A stretch of DNA of 40,357 bases from an uncultured bacterium (GCA_937870675.1 CALMZN010000002.1:1-40357), one strand, 5' to 3'. Positions 16,078 through 25,239 are shown, counted from the stretch's first letter. A program made the numbers and translations. The notes: generated by a model from the letters alone, not told the origin.

Positions 16078-19000
16078 ATGAATTATCTGCACATTGTTCA
16101 TCAACACAAAAACAGAATAATTTTTTTCATTTTTGTCTTCTTATTTGTTATTTTTGGTAGTTTTTTGTTTGTGGGGGTTGAGAGAGCTAGTGCCGCGACA
16201 TATTATGTTTCCACAACAGGTACCGATGATGCTAGCCATGGCACCGGCACTGGTACTGATGCTTGGCTGACCCTAGATTATGCTTTGACTGGTTCACGGG
16301 TTGCCATGGGAGACACTATTAATATTGAAGCTGGGACTTATAGCTCTTTTTATGGAGCTGACACTTATATTAGCCCCACTATAAACACCGCTAGTGGTAG
16401 CGGACCGGTTATAATACAAGCTTATCCTACCGATGCCGTGGTCACTCTTGATATGCCAGTTAATACTTCCGGCAGTTATGCTTTCCTTTTTCTAAACTCA
16501 ACTAGATGGGGTGAGTTTACTTTTAAACATATTAATTTTACCAATTCCAACGCAGTTGCTTCCCAATTATTTTGGATATACGGTCACAACCTAACTCTTG
16601 AGGATTGCCAAATAACCTTTAACGCCGCCGTGACCAGAACACAAATTTATATAAGCACTGATACTGAAGATGCTAATTTGATATTTAGAAGAACTAAGAT
16701 CATCAATGGTCCATCGGGTAGCAGATACATAATTAGCAACGGTAAGGTCGGCGCAAATGTTACTCTTGAAAGTAGTTTATTTTATGATCAAATTTATTAT
16801 ATCCTAGCCCTAGGAGCTAGAACAAATGTGACTGTGACTAATTCTACTTTTTTCACCAGTTATGCAAAATTTTATATGCCCGCTGAAGCGAGTGGATCAA
16901 TTTTCCATATCAAAAATAATATTTTTTATGCCAATACAGACACCGACTATCGGCCGTTTGTAACGGTTGACGCTATATCAGCTGAAATAATAGCAAATCC
17001 AGACAATTGGGATGTTACAAATAATATTTGGTACTGGTCTAAAGCACCGGTAGCTGAAGTAATACAATATCAGTACTTTATAGGTGGACATACCCACATT
17101 GACCAGGTTGATAGCACCAATCATTATATAAATCCTCAATTTACAGCAACCTCTACTGATGATTATACTATACAAGTTGGATCTGATATCTGTGGTCATG
17201 GATTGCAGGCCAGCTTACCAGCCGACGGTGATGTCACTGGGGTAGCTTGGACTGGTAATGATATTGGCGCTTATAAGTGCCCTAGCTCAAGTACTGGCGT
17301 TACTTTATTAGATAAAGTTGCCTTTGTTGGTGATTCTATAATGCTTCAAGGTACAGTCGCTTCAACTTTTACTGACCAAACTGGCCTAGATGTTGTTGCC
17401 GTCGCTGATACCGCAATATCTGGCGCACCAATGCAAAAAATATTTGATTCTATTGATGCTGTAATGATAAATAGTAGCCCCAGTACTGTATTTTTATCAA
17501 TTGGCATCAATAATTTAGCCTTGCAAACACCAGCCCTAGCCACCAACACCGAATATGCTAATTATATTTTAGAGATTATGGAAAAAATTGAAGATTGGGG
17601 AGCAACACCGATCTGGTTGGGCATAGGGACACTTAATAATTACGGTGGGTTGCCTGACACTCCTATTCCTATAATCAACGCCGCTGTTGAAGCTGGTTGC
17701 GTCTCTCATGGCTGGACATGTGACGCCTATTATGATCAAATGACTTTCAACTCTAGCTGGCAATCCGCCTCACCTAATGGATATTATGACACCAATGGCG
17801 ATGTCCATCCCAATACTGCTGGCTATCAGCTCATCGGAGAATTTGCTGAATATTTATATTATACTCACCACACTATGGGTACTGATGAAATAGATGTCGG
17901 AGCCGGAGCTAGAGTCTACTCTAATGGTAAATTTAGAGATCAAGGCGTTGTTTCTGGGATTACGGCTGATTTGACAGTAACACCAGCGTGGGGTGGCTTT
18001 ACAACTGGAGATTACTCTTATTGGTTGGATGTCGGTATTGATTCGTGGTTGACTAGTGGCACATATAATAAACAATGGACTGCTTCTTCTACTTTAGCCA
18101 CAACTACGATTTATACAATTGGTGATTTAGCCCCATCAAAATATTATAAATTTAAATTAGATGGAGCTGATTATACCAGTATTACTGGTGACACTTGCGC
18201 CAGTGGTATTTGTCTTTCAGATTCTTTGGGTAACCTTACTTTTACTTATGCGGGTGGTTATTCTACCCACACTTTTGCTTTGGAACAAAATACTAGTGCG
18301 CCAACTAATATTGGATTTACATCAATTACTGCTGATTCTACAAGTCAGCTAACAATTTTGGCAGACACAGCTGTTGACTCTGATCCGGGATTATCAGCAA
18401 CTCCATATTGGTTTGATGAAACAACAGGTGGTTCAGGCGCAACAGATTCTTCGGATTGGCAATCTTCAGCCACGTATATAGATAGTGGCTTATCAACTAA
18501 TACTCAGTATACTTATAGAGTCAAGGCCCGAGATGGCAATACCAACGAATCCGACTATTCTACTACCTTATCAAAATATACTCTAGCCCCTACACCCAGC
18601 AATCTATCAGCCACTGCCAGCCGAACTAGCATAAGTCTATCGGTCAGCGCTTTAGATAATGCCAGTTCTGGTTCATCGGGTTATTATTTTTCTCGCAATG
18701 ACGGTACTAACTCCGGCTGGATACAAACTAATACTTGGGATGATACAAGTTTATCTTGTGGCACTTCATATACCTATTCAGTAAAGTATCGAAATGGTGA
18801 TGGGACAGAAACTAGCGTAAATACCATCACTAAATCAACAAGTGGTTGTAGTGGTGGTGGTAGCTACTATATACCCTCCGTTGGTCTGGGGAGTACGGAT
18901 TTTTATTTTAAAATTGGTGAGACCAAAGAAATTACTGGCCTAGGAACCAATGGAATAAATATTTTGGTCTATGTTCATTCATCATTGATATTTAGTTTGG

Positions 19001-19725
19001 TAAATTCAAATACAAAATATAATTTGGAAGTTTTGGATTTAGATACAGCTACTGGTCTAATAAAAATAAAATTAGCGGACAGAATTTTTTATTTATCACC
19101 TGGTAAAAGTCAAAAATTTGACCTTGATGGGGGTGGAAATTTTGATTTGCAATTAGTTTATAATAAATTAAAAGTTAATCAAATTGATTTAACTCTGCTC
19201 ACATTAGATCAGCCAATCCCGACTTCTGACTTATTAGCAAATGGTAGTCTAGTCAAAACACCGAACGATCCGGCGGTTTATCTGGTAGAAAACGGGATGA
19301 AGAGGCACATAATCAATGAGGATGTTTTTATAGCCCAAGGATTTTCTTGGTCTGATATTATAGATGTGCCGAATTTGGACAATTATCCTTCTGGAGAAAT
19401 AATAAATATCACTAGTAATAAAACCAACAACCCATCAGTGATAAATAATTATGTATTTACAGTTAATTTGCCATATGGTAGTGCTAGTGATGATGTGCTA
19501 CGGCTACAAAAATTTTTAAATGCCAATGGATTTATTGTGGCTAATACTGGGTTCGGCTCACCTGGTCATGAAACTAAAATATTCGGCAGAGCTACCAGAG
19601 CGGCCTTAATAAAATTTCAAAATAAATATAAAAAACAAATTCTTGAACCCTTGGGTCTAAGCAATGGCACTGGAATTTTTGGTCCAGCCACTAGAGAATT
19701 TATAAAAAATAATTTTAGTTATTAG
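16078..19725 (+). CDS. Secreted multidomain protein: beta-helix, SGNH hydrolase, Fn3-like, peptidoglycan-binding
   Basis: The 1215-aa protein begins with a basic stretch and a signal peptide ending near ASAATYYVS. Residues 40-400 look like a right-handed parallel beta-helix (short repeats, Asn/Thr/Ile-rich). An SGNH/GDSL-type hydrolase domain follows at about 415-600, with FVGDSIM (block I, Ser), LSIGINNLA (block III, Asn) and DVHPNTAGY (block V, Asp-His). Two fibronectin III-like domains lie at about 740-925, then a Ser/Gly linker (SGGGS). A module with VYLVENGMKRHIINEDVF comes next, and a peptidoglycan-binding-like C-terminus (DDVLRLQKFLNANGF, RAALIKFQNKY). The architecture suggests a wall-bound esterase or lipase acting on external glycans; the substrate is unknown. 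Confidence 0.85.
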   Translation: MNYLHIVHQHKNRIIFFIFVFLFVIFGSFLFVGVERASAATYYVSTTGTDDASHGTGTGTDAWLTLDYALTGSRVAMGDTINIEAGTYSSFYGADTYISPTINTASGSGPVIIQAYPTDAVVTLDMPVNTSGSYAFLFLNSTRWGEFTFKHINFTNSNAVASQLFWIYGHNLTLEDCQITFNAAVTRTQIYISTDTEDANLIFRRTKIINGPSGSRYIISNGKVGANVTLESSLFYDQIYYILALGARTNVTVTNSTFFTSYAKFYMPAEASGSIFHIKNNIFYANTDTDYRPFVTVDAISAEIIANPDNWDVTNNIWYWSKAPVAEVIQYQYFIGGHTHIDQVDSTNHYINPQFTATSTDDYTIQVGSDICGHGLQASLPADGDVTGVAWTGNDIGAYKCPSSSTGVTLLDKVAFVGDSIMLQGTVASTFTDQTGLDVVAVADTAISGAPMQKIFDSIDAVMINSSPSTVFLSIGINNLALQTPALATNTEYANYILEIMEKIEDWGATPIWLGIGTLNNYGGLPDTPIPIINAAVEAGCVSHGWTCDAYYDQMTFNSSWQSASPNGYYDTNGDVHPNTAGYQLIGEFAEYLYYTHHTMGTDEIDVGAGARVYSNGKFRDQGVVSGITADLTVTPAWGGFTTGDYSYWLDVGIDSWLTSGTYNKQWTASSTLATTTIYTIGDLAPSKYYKFKLDGADYTSITGDTCASGICLSDSLGNLTFTYAGGYSTHTFALEQNTSAPTNIGFTSITADSTSQLTILADTAVDSDPGLSATPYWFDETTGGSGATDSSDWQSSATYIDSGLSTNTQYTYRVKARDGNTNESDYSTTLSKYTLAPTPSNLSATASRTSISLSVSALDNASSGSSGYYFSRNDGTNSGWIQTNTWDDTSLSCGTSYTYSVKYRNGDGTETSVNTITKSTSGCSGGGSYYIPSVGLGSTDFYFKIGETKEITGLGTNGINILVYVHSSLIFSLVNSNTKYNLEVLDLDTATGLIKIKLADRIFYLSPGKSQKFDLDGGGNFDLQLVYNKLKVNQIDLTLLTLDQPIPTSDLLANGSLVKTPNDPAVYLVENGMKRHIINEDVFIAQGFSWSDIIDVPNLDNYPSGEIINITSNKTNNPSVINNYVFTVNLPYGSASDDVLRLQKFLNANGFIVANTGFGSPGHETKIFGRATRAALIKFQNKYKKQILEPLGLSNGTGIFGPATREFIKNNFSY

Positions 19726-19740
19726 TTTGGAGAGGTCGCC

Positions 19741-19782
19741 CCGTACCATAACCTCGCACTGCTTCGGCTGGCTACGGGGTAA
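19741..19782. repeat. Hairpin between the surface protein and tRNA-Ser
   Basis: CCCCGTA and TACGGGG enclose about 28 nt containing CTTCGG. It could be a terminator without T-tract or a small repeat. The CCCCGT ends recall the inverted-repeat family elsewhere in the window, but the rest is unrelated. Confidence 0.35.
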
Positions 19783-19799
19783 ACATAGTTGATAATTCT

Positions 19800-19889
19800 G
19801 GAAGGTTCGCATAGTGGTCTAGTGCGCACGCTTGGAAAGCGTGTGAGGTGTCAAAACCTCCGAGGGTTCGAATCCCTCACCTTCCGCCA
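19800..19889 (+). tRNA. tRNA-Ser (GGA anticodon), CCA encoded
   Basis: The 90-nt cloverleaf has a 7-bp acceptor stem (GGAAGGT/ACCTTCC), G discriminator and genomic CCA. A 3-bp D stem is followed by anticodon stem CACGC/GCGTG with loop TTGGAAA (anticodon GGA, reading UCC and UCU). The long variable arm (GAGGT/ACCTC) is typical of class II tRNA-Ser, and the T arm is GAGGG-TTCGAAT-CCCTC. Confidence 0.95.
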
Positions 19890-20060
19890 TCCTTCGCGCT
19901 AAGCGAAGGAATGTCGTCCGTAGCTTTAGCGAAGGACGACAAATAAATATAAAAATTATTTGACAAAGCGCCGCTTCGGATGGCAGGCCAAAATAATTCT
20001 GGGTGAGAATCTTTACCCGCCAAAGTCCGCAGGACGTCGGCGGGCTGTCCTCTCCGCCAC
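19890..20060. repeat. Cluster of palindromes downstream of tRNA-Ser
   Basis: Three hairpins are visible: TCCTTCGC/GCGAAGGA (19890-19910), GTCGTCC/GGACGAC (19913-19940), and CCCGCC with inner GTCC-gca-GGAC and GGCGGG (20016-20044). The first directly follows the tRNA CCA and could end its transcript, though there is no T-tract. No ORF was found in the gap. Confidence 0.5.
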
Positions 20061-20089
20061 CTTAAATTTTAAAAAATAATTTAATATAT

Positions 20090-21370
20090 ATGGGCAAATA
20101 TAAATATCTTTATCTGGGAGCATTGTTGGTTGTTGTTTTTCTTTTTGTGATTGTTAAATCTAGCAACTCTGAAAATAATCGAATTGATAAGCAAGGCATA
20201 GAAATAACTGGCTCTATTGCGTCAAAAGTAGATTTGTATTTTTTTTGGGGCGATGGTTGTCCGCATTGCGCTCAAGAGGAAATATTTTTGAAAAGCATAG
20301 AGTCCAAATATCCAGATTTGAGAATTCAGCGTTTTGAAATTTGGGAGCATCAAAACAATGCGAGATTGATACTGGAAGTAGCTAAAAAATTACAGACAAA
20401 TATTGGTGGTGTGCCATTTACCGTTGTAGGCGACCAATCTTTCGTGGGCTTTGACGAAAACTACACAGCTCCAAAAATAGAAGCCAGAATCAAAGAGTGC
20501 CTAGCCGGCTCTTGCCCAGATTCACTTGCTTCATTGGTGCCGGCGATAAAATCAGCCAAAGATTCGCAAGCGGTCGCTAGCGCCGATGTCGTAGAGCCAG
20601 CCAAATCAAAAGCAGTTGGCAAAATAGATGCTGGTGTATTTGGCGAAGTTGATATGGCCAAATTTTCCTTGCCTGTATTGACTATCATTATTGGCGCCTT
20701 AGACGGCTTCAATCCTTGTGCTATGTGGGTTTTAGTATTTTTGATTAGCTTGCTGATTGGCATGCAGAACAGGAAGAGGATGTGGATCTTGGGTTCGGCC
20801 TTTATTGTGGCTTCAGCCGCTGTTTATTTTCTTTTTATGGTTGCTTGGCTGAATATATTTTTATTTATTGGCGTGGTGGCTTGGGTCAAAATTTTGATTG
20901 GTTTGGTAGCGCTACTCGGAGCGGGTTATAGCTTGAAAGATTTTTACAAAAACAAAGAGGCCACTTGCGAAGTGGGAGATATAGAAAAAAAGAAGAAGAT
21001 CATGGACAAGCTGAAGGGCTATGTGGCTTCTCAGAATTTTTGGCTGGCTTTGTTTGGCATTATGGCCTTGGCTTTTATGATCAACTTGGTTGAACTTTTG
21101 TGTTCAGCTGGTTTTCCGGCGGTCTATACCCAAGTACTAGCTATGAACAACATGACCGGCTGGTATTATTATGCTTATATTTTGCTTTATGTGTTGTTTT
21201 TTATGCTGGATGATTTGATCGTCTTTTTTATTGCCATGTTCACTTTGCAGGCCACTGGTTTGACTACCAAATATACCAGGGCCTCGCGGTTGATTGGTGG
21301 CATTTTGATGTTGGTCATTGGCTTGTTGATGATTTTCAAGCCAAGCATTTTGACGAGTTTTGGTAATTAA
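20090..21370 (+). CDS. Thioredoxin-like domain fused to DsbD/CcdA-type membrane domain
   Basis: The 426-aa protein has an N-terminal membrane anchor (residues 8-23) and an extracellular thioredoxin-fold domain with GDGCPHC (Cys57 and Cys60) and the cis-proline loop GGVPFTVVG. A Ser/Ala-rich linker follows. From about residue 190 there is a polytopic membrane domain with two Cys-bearing motifs, FNPCAMWVLVF (near 210) and ELLCSAGFPAVYT (near 335). Such domains pass electrons from cytoplasmic thioredoxin to outside thiols. The fusion suggests a complete reducing path in one polypeptide, keeping secreted Cys proteins reduced or helping disulfide isomerisation. Its client is unknown; the Cys-rich dockerin protein (26507) is one candidate. 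Confidence 0.85.
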   Translation: MGKYKYLYLGALLVVVFLFVIVKSSNSENNRIDKQGIEITGSIASKVDLYFFWGDGCPHCAQEEIFLKSIESKYPDLRIQRFEIWEHQNNARLILEVAKKLQTNIGGVPFTVVGDQSFVGFDENYTAPKIEARIKECLAGSCPDSLASLVPAIKSAKDSQAVASADVVEPAKSKAVGKIDAGVFGEVDMAKFSLPVLTIIIGALDGFNPCAMWVLVFLISLLIGMQNRKRMWILGSAFIVASAAVYFLFMVAWLNIFLFIGVVAWVKILIGLVALLGAGYSLKDFYKNKEATCEVGDIEKKKKIMDKLKGYVASQNFWLALFGIMALAFMINLVELLCSAGFPAVYTQVLAMNNMTGWYYYAYILLYVLFFMLDDLIVFFIAMFTLQATGLTTKYTRASRLIGGILMLVIGLLMIFKPSILTSFGN

Positions 21371-21385
21371 TATTATGTTTTTGGT

Positions 21386-21417
21386 GCGGCGCCCCGCTAG
21401 CGGGGCGCCGCTTTTGT
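21386..21417 (+). terminator. Strong rho-independent terminator
   Basis: A perfect 26-bp palindrome (GCGGCGCCCCGCT and its mirror, 21386-21411) is followed by TTTTGTTT. It lies just after the thioredoxin/DsbD-like gene. Confidence 0.9.
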
Positions 21418-21477
21418 TTATTTAAGATTTAGGTTAAAATATACAATATAGTCGATTAACAGGAATAAATATATTTT

Positions 21478-21828
21478 ATGTCAGAAAAATTTGGACCATG
21501 CTTAGAAAAAAATTGTTCACACTGTTGTGATCCCGTGAAAGTTGGTAGGTTTTTTTCAGAAGAAGATGTGCCAATAAATAAAGATGGTAATAAGATATGG
21601 ATGGGAAAAAATGAGCTGTTAGTTTCGGTTGATGTACCAGATGGTCAGAAACTTAAAACGTATAATTGTGTTAATTTTGATGCGCAAACAGGAAAATGCA
21701 AAGATTATAATAATAGGCCAGAAATTTGTAGAAACACAAGTTGCGTTAGTGCGGATTCTACGGAAAGCATAGACGAACAACATACTAAATTTGTTGGCGA
21801 AAAATTTATATCAATTTCAAAGAAATAA
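21478..21828 (+). CDS. YkgJ-type cysteine cluster protein
   Basis: The 116-aa protein has the Cys spacing of the YkgJ/CxxCxxCC family (putative zinc or iron-sulfur binding): CLEKNCSHCCDPVKVGRF at residues 8-25, then YNCVNFDAQTGKCKDYNNRPEICR with the conserved RPExC. The function of the family is not established. It starts an apparent three-gene run with ddl (4 nt gap) and the AlkD-like gene (9 nt gap). The stop at 21826-21828 comes just before the ddl ATG. Confidence 0.78.
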   Translation: MSEKFGPCLEKNCSHCCDPVKVGRFFSEEDVPINKDGNKIWMGKNELLVSVDVPDGQKLKTYNCVNFDAQTGKCKDYNNRPEICRNTSCVSADSTESIDEQHTKFVGEKFISISKK

Positions 21829-21832
21829 AAAT

Positions 21833-22921
21833 ATGAAAAAAATAAATGTTGGTATTTTATTTGGAGGTAAATCAGCTGAGCATGAAGTTTCTATACAATC
21901 AGCTAGAAATATTTTTAAAGCTTTAGACAAAAATAAATATCAATCCCTCTTGATTGGTATTGATAAAAATGGTCGCTGGTTATTTTATGATCAAGCTAGC
22001 TTTTTATTGCATTCCGAGCAAGTAAGTTTAAGAAAATTTAGTAAAGCAGTAAAAGAAATTGCTTTGGTACCGCAGAGTCAAGGTAAAATATTAAATGTTT
22101 CTGGTTTGGCTAGTAAAAAATCAATAGATGTTGTTTTTCCAATATTACATGGGCCATTTGGCGAAGATGGTACTATTCAGGGTCTACTAAAGTTAGCCAA
22201 TGTGCCTTTTGTTGGAGCAGGAGTATTGTCCTCGGCAGTAGGCATGGATAAAGATATCATGAAAAGACTTTGGCGAGAGGCCGGATTGCCTATTTGTAAA
22301 TTTTTAGTATTTAAAAATAAAGAATCTATAAATTATAAACAAGTAGTAAAAAACTTGGGCTTGCCCTTTTTTGTTAAACCAGCCAACTTGGGATCATCTG
22401 TCGGAATAAGTAAGGTAAGTAACCAAAGTCAGTTTACTAAGGCGGTTAAGATCGCTTGGCAATATGATAATAAAATCATAATTGAAGAAAATATAACGGG
22501 CAGAGAAATCGAGTGTGCTATATTAGGCAATGAAGATCTCAAAGCTTCTGTGCCCGGTGAAGTGAAGCCCAGTCACGATTTTTATTCCTATGAAGCTAAA
22601 TATATTGATGAGCATGGAGCGACCCTGATTATTCCCGCAAAATTGTCTAAAAACGTTATTAAAAAAATTCAAGATTTATCTGTTAAGGCATTCAAAGTTT
22701 TGGATACCGAGGGTTTGGGGAGAGTGGATTTATTTTTGAAAAATAATGGGGAAATAGTTTTAAATGAAATAAATACAATGCCCGGATTTACTGTCATTAG
22801 CATGTATGCACGCTTATGGCAGGCTAGTGGCTTAAGTTACGATAAATTAATTGATAATTTAATACAGCTAGCTATTAGTAGATTTAAAAAAGAACAAAAA
22901 TTAAAAACAACTTATTTATAA
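21833..22921 (+). CDS. ddl: D-alanine-D-alanine ligase
   Basis: Ddl joins two D-alanines with ATP for peptidoglycan precursors. The 362-aa protein starts MKKINVGILFGGKSAEHEVS; EHEVS is the conserved substrate-binding start. It has the ATP-grasp motif VKPANLGSSVGISKV, the EIECAIL segment, and the C-terminal metal-binding RVDLFLKNNGEIVLNEINTMPG. An in-frame ATG at 21791 lies inside the preceding gene and is rejected. Its presence with an M23 peptidase and a peptidoglycan-binding protein shows the cell has a peptidoglycan wall. Confidence 0.95.
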   Translation: MKKINVGILFGGKSAEHEVSIQSARNIFKALDKNKYQSLLIGIDKNGRWLFYDQASFLLHSEQVSLRKFSKAVKEIALVPQSQGKILNVSGLASKKSIDVVFPILHGPFGEDGTIQGLLKLANVPFVGAGVLSSAVGMDKDIMKRLWREAGLPICKFLVFKNKESINYKQVVKNLGLPFFVKPANLGSSVGISKVSNQSQFTKAVKIAWQYDNKIIIEENITGREIECAILGNEDLKASVPGEVKPSHDFYSYEAKYIDEHGATLIIPAKLSKNVIKKIQDLSVKAFKVLDTEGLGRVDLFLKNNGEIVLNEINTMPGFTVISMYARLWQASGLSYDKLIDNLIQLAISRFKKEQKLKTTYL

Positions 22922-22930
22922 ATAACTAGC

Positions 22931-23629
22931 ATGACTCCGCAGAATGCTTTGAAAAAATTATCCAGTCCTCAAAGAGCGCAGAGTTCAAGGAGATTTTTTA
23001 AGACGGATCCAGGCCAATACGGAGAAGGCGATGAATTTATTGGCGTGGTAGTGCCTGATATTAGAAAAGTTGCTAGGCAATATTTTGGCGTGTCATTAAA
23101 AGAAGTTGCTGAACTTTTGCACTCCAAAATACATGAGGAGCGACTGTGTGCTTTGTTTATTTTAGTGGAGCAGTACAAAAAAGGGGATAGTAAAAAACAA
23201 AAAAATATTTTTGAGTTGTATTTAAAAAATTATAAATATATAAATAATTGGGATTTGGTGGATTTGACGGCACCGCCTATTGTCGGCGCGTATTTGGCTG
23301 ACAAGCCCAAAGATGTTTTATATAAATTAGCGCATAGCCGGAATTTGTGGCAAAGACGAATAGCTATTGTGGCTACTTTTTATTTTATTTATCAAGGAGA
23401 GAGTAAGACAACCCTCGAGCTTGCCAAAATTTTACTTCATGATAAGCATGATTTGATTCACAAGGCAGTGGGCTGGATGCTAAGAGAAGTAGGTAAGCGT
23501 TGTGATGAGCGGATTTTGCTGAATTTTTTGGATAAACATTATAGGGATATGCCACGCACTTGCCTAAGATATGCGATTGAGAGATTACCCAAAATAAAGC
23601 GTCGGGCTTATTTGCGCGGTTTGATTTAG
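22931..23629 (+). CDS. AlkD-like DNA alkylation repair protein
   Basis: The 232-aa protein belongs to the AlkD HEAT-repeat DNA glycosylase family, which removes alkylated bases such as 3-methyladenine and 7-methylguanine. Family residues seen are NNWDLVDL (near residue 104, with Trp and Asp at the catalytic pocket), RNLWQRRIAIVATF, and HKAVGWMLREVGKR with the second pocket Trp. The last motif is MPRTCLRYAIE. The length is normal for the family. It follows ddl by 9 nt, so the two are likely co-transcribed. The location with cell-wall synthesis has no obvious functional reason. Confidence 0.9.
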   Translation: MTPQNALKKLSSPQRAQSSRRFFKTDPGQYGEGDEFIGVVVPDIRKVARQYFGVSLKEVAELLHSKIHEERLCALFILVEQYKKGDSKKQKNIFELYLKNYKYINNWDLVDLTAPPIVGAYLADKPKDVLYKLAHSRNLWQRRIAIVATFYFIYQGESKTTLELAKILLHDKHDLIHKAVGWMLREVGKRCDERILLNFLDKHYRDMPRTCLRYAIERLPKIKRRAYLRGLI

Positions 23630-23661
23630 CCAAATAGCAATTTTTTTGTGGGTGATTTTTG

Positions 23662-23670
23662 TGCTATAAT
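23662..23670 (+). promoter_or_regulatory. Extended -10 promoter of the collar-like protein gene
   Basis: TGCTATAAT lies 12 nt before the ATG at 23683, so the leader is about 6 nt. The wider motif TTTTGTGCTATAATAT recurs at 25235-25250 before the small beta-sandwich gene. No convincing -35 box is present. Confidence 0.55.
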
Positions 23671-23682
23671 ATAAGCGTCAAT

Positions 23683-25212
23683 ATGGCGAAATTTTTTAAG
23701 ATACCATACACCAAAAAAATTTTTACCTTTTTCCTAATTTTTGTTTGGGTTTTTTCATCTTGGCCGAAAATTATTGATTTTCCGCCAACAGTAAAAGAGG
23801 CCTCCGCCGCTAGTGGCGATGTCATACTTTTGTGGGACACGGCCAATGGTTCAGTCCCTTCGGGCTGGACTTGTATTTCTTGCACTGGTGGTGATGCTTT
23901 TTACGGTGTTTTCCCCAGAGCCGCTTCCAGCTATGGCGCGTCCACGGCTGGCTCTGATACTCATACGCACACTTTAACTTATTCTAGCGCTACCCAAGGC
24001 GCCAATGGTGATGCCTTGGGTGAACTTACTGGTAATAGAGCGTCTGTCAACACGCATACGCATACTTGGGGCAATATTACTTCTGGTAGTGGCGATGTCA
24101 GGCCAAGTTATAAAAATTTGAATTTTATTTATGCCAACAATCCTTCATCAATTCCCGCCAATGTTATTGCTGTGTTTGATAGCACTTTGCCGTCTGGCTG
24201 GACAAGATACAGCGCTTTGGACAGCATATATTTGCGTGGCAATGCTGATAATGCGACCGGAGGCGGAGCAACGCATTATCATGCTATTGCTAGTGGCTCC
24301 ATAACCTCAAGCGGTCACAGCAATATTTTGACTGACTCTGGCAATGCTCGCAGTGCTTGTAATCAAACGGCTGGCCACCTTCTTCCTTCGGCCACTACAA
24401 ATCTTGATAATAACAACAATGCCCCTCCCTATGTTCAGGTAATTTTTGCCTATAATTCCAGCGGTAGCGCTATTTCTCTTTCTTCAACTTCGGCTACAGG
24501 CATGATTGCTTTTTTCAATGCCACGCCACCTTCGGGCTGGGACACTATTTCAGATGTCTCGCCTTGGAATGGTAATTTTTTGATGGGTTATTCTAGCTAT
24601 GGCTCAACCGGCGGCTCAAGCGCTGATCATAATCATGGTGGGTCCAAGAGTTTTACATCAGCCGCCTGCGCGTCAAGCGCGAATGGTCTTGGTCCAACTG
24701 GCACTTATACTGGCGCATTAGAAACTCATTCTCATAGCGTCACTTACACGATTGATTCTCAAGCATCACTGCCGCTTTATCGCGATGTTATTTTAGCCAA
24801 AAAAGAAGCGCCAACATTTAGCATTAGCATATCCACCAATGGCGCAGTAGCTTTTGGAACACTGGCTCTGGAGCAGACCCAAGACAATACAGTTACCGGA
24901 GTCAATGATATAGAGATTGTGAGCGTTGATGTTGGCCCGGTAGATTTGGATATCAAAAGCACAGTTTTTACAGAGGGAGGTAATACTTGGACACTTGGCT
25001 CCAGTAATGGTTCCAATCAAGTCAAATGGGAGTTTGCCACCTCAACTAATAATTGGGTGACTATGGCCGTGGCCAATTCAAATTATGAGATGGATCTCAA
25101 TGTCGCCCAGTCAGCTACTAGAAATGTATATTTGCGCATTACTATGCCAACAGCGACCAATTCTTACAACCAATATAGCTCAACAGTCACCATTACGGCC
25201 TCATCTCCGTAG
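23683..25212 (+). CDS. Secreted protein with three phage-tail-collar-like repeats and a WxL-like C-terminal domain
   Basis: From ATG 23683 (MAKFFKIPYTKK) the protein is 509 aa. It has a signal peptide to about residue 38, then three repeats, each starting with a hydrophobic strand and a PSGW motif (VILLWDTANGSVPSGWT, VIAVFDSTLPSGWTR, MIAFFNATPPSGWD). They end in His-rich segments (SDTHTHTL, ATHYHAI, SADHNH). This is the pattern of phage tail-collar or microcystin-dependent protein domains. The C-terminal 130 residues are a Thr/Asn-rich beta-sandwich with a WTL motif, similar in style to the next gene's product. It is probably a surface adhesin or fibre-like protein. There is no membrane anchor or sorting motif at the C-terminus. 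The upstream in-frame start at 23659 is rejected because it precedes the -10 box. Confidence 0.75.
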   Translation: MAKFFKIPYTKKIFTFFLIFVWVFSSWPKIIDFPPTVKEASAASGDVILLWDTANGSVPSGWTCISCTGGDAFYGVFPRAASSYGASTAGSDTHTHTLTYSSATQGANGDALGELTGNRASVNTHTHTWGNITSGSGDVRPSYKNLNFIYANNPSSIPANVIAVFDSTLPSGWTRYSALDSIYLRGNADNATGGGATHYHAIASGSITSSGHSNILTDSGNARSACNQTAGHLLPSATTNLDNNNNAPPYVQVIFAYNSSGSAISLSSTSATGMIAFFNATPPSGWDTISDVSPWNGNFLMGYSSYGSTGGSSADHNHGGSKSFTSAACASSANGLGPTGTYTGALETHSHSVTYTIDSQASLPLYRDVILAKKEAPTFSISISTNGAVAFGTLALEQTQDNTVTGVNDIEIVSVDVGPVDLDIKSTVFTEGGNTWTLGSSNGSNQVKWEFATSTNNWVTMAVANSNYEMDLNVAQSATRNVYLRITMPTATNSYNQYSSTVTITASSP

Positions 25213-25239
25213 GGGGGTTTGGTGTTTTTTTAAATTTTG

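Noticed and set aside
19960..20060. A second tRNA or tRNA fragment after tRNA-Ser
   Set aside because: The segment ends CTCTCCGCCA, like a tRNA, but no matching 5' acceptor strand, anticodon arm or T arm could be drawn; it is better described as hairpins.
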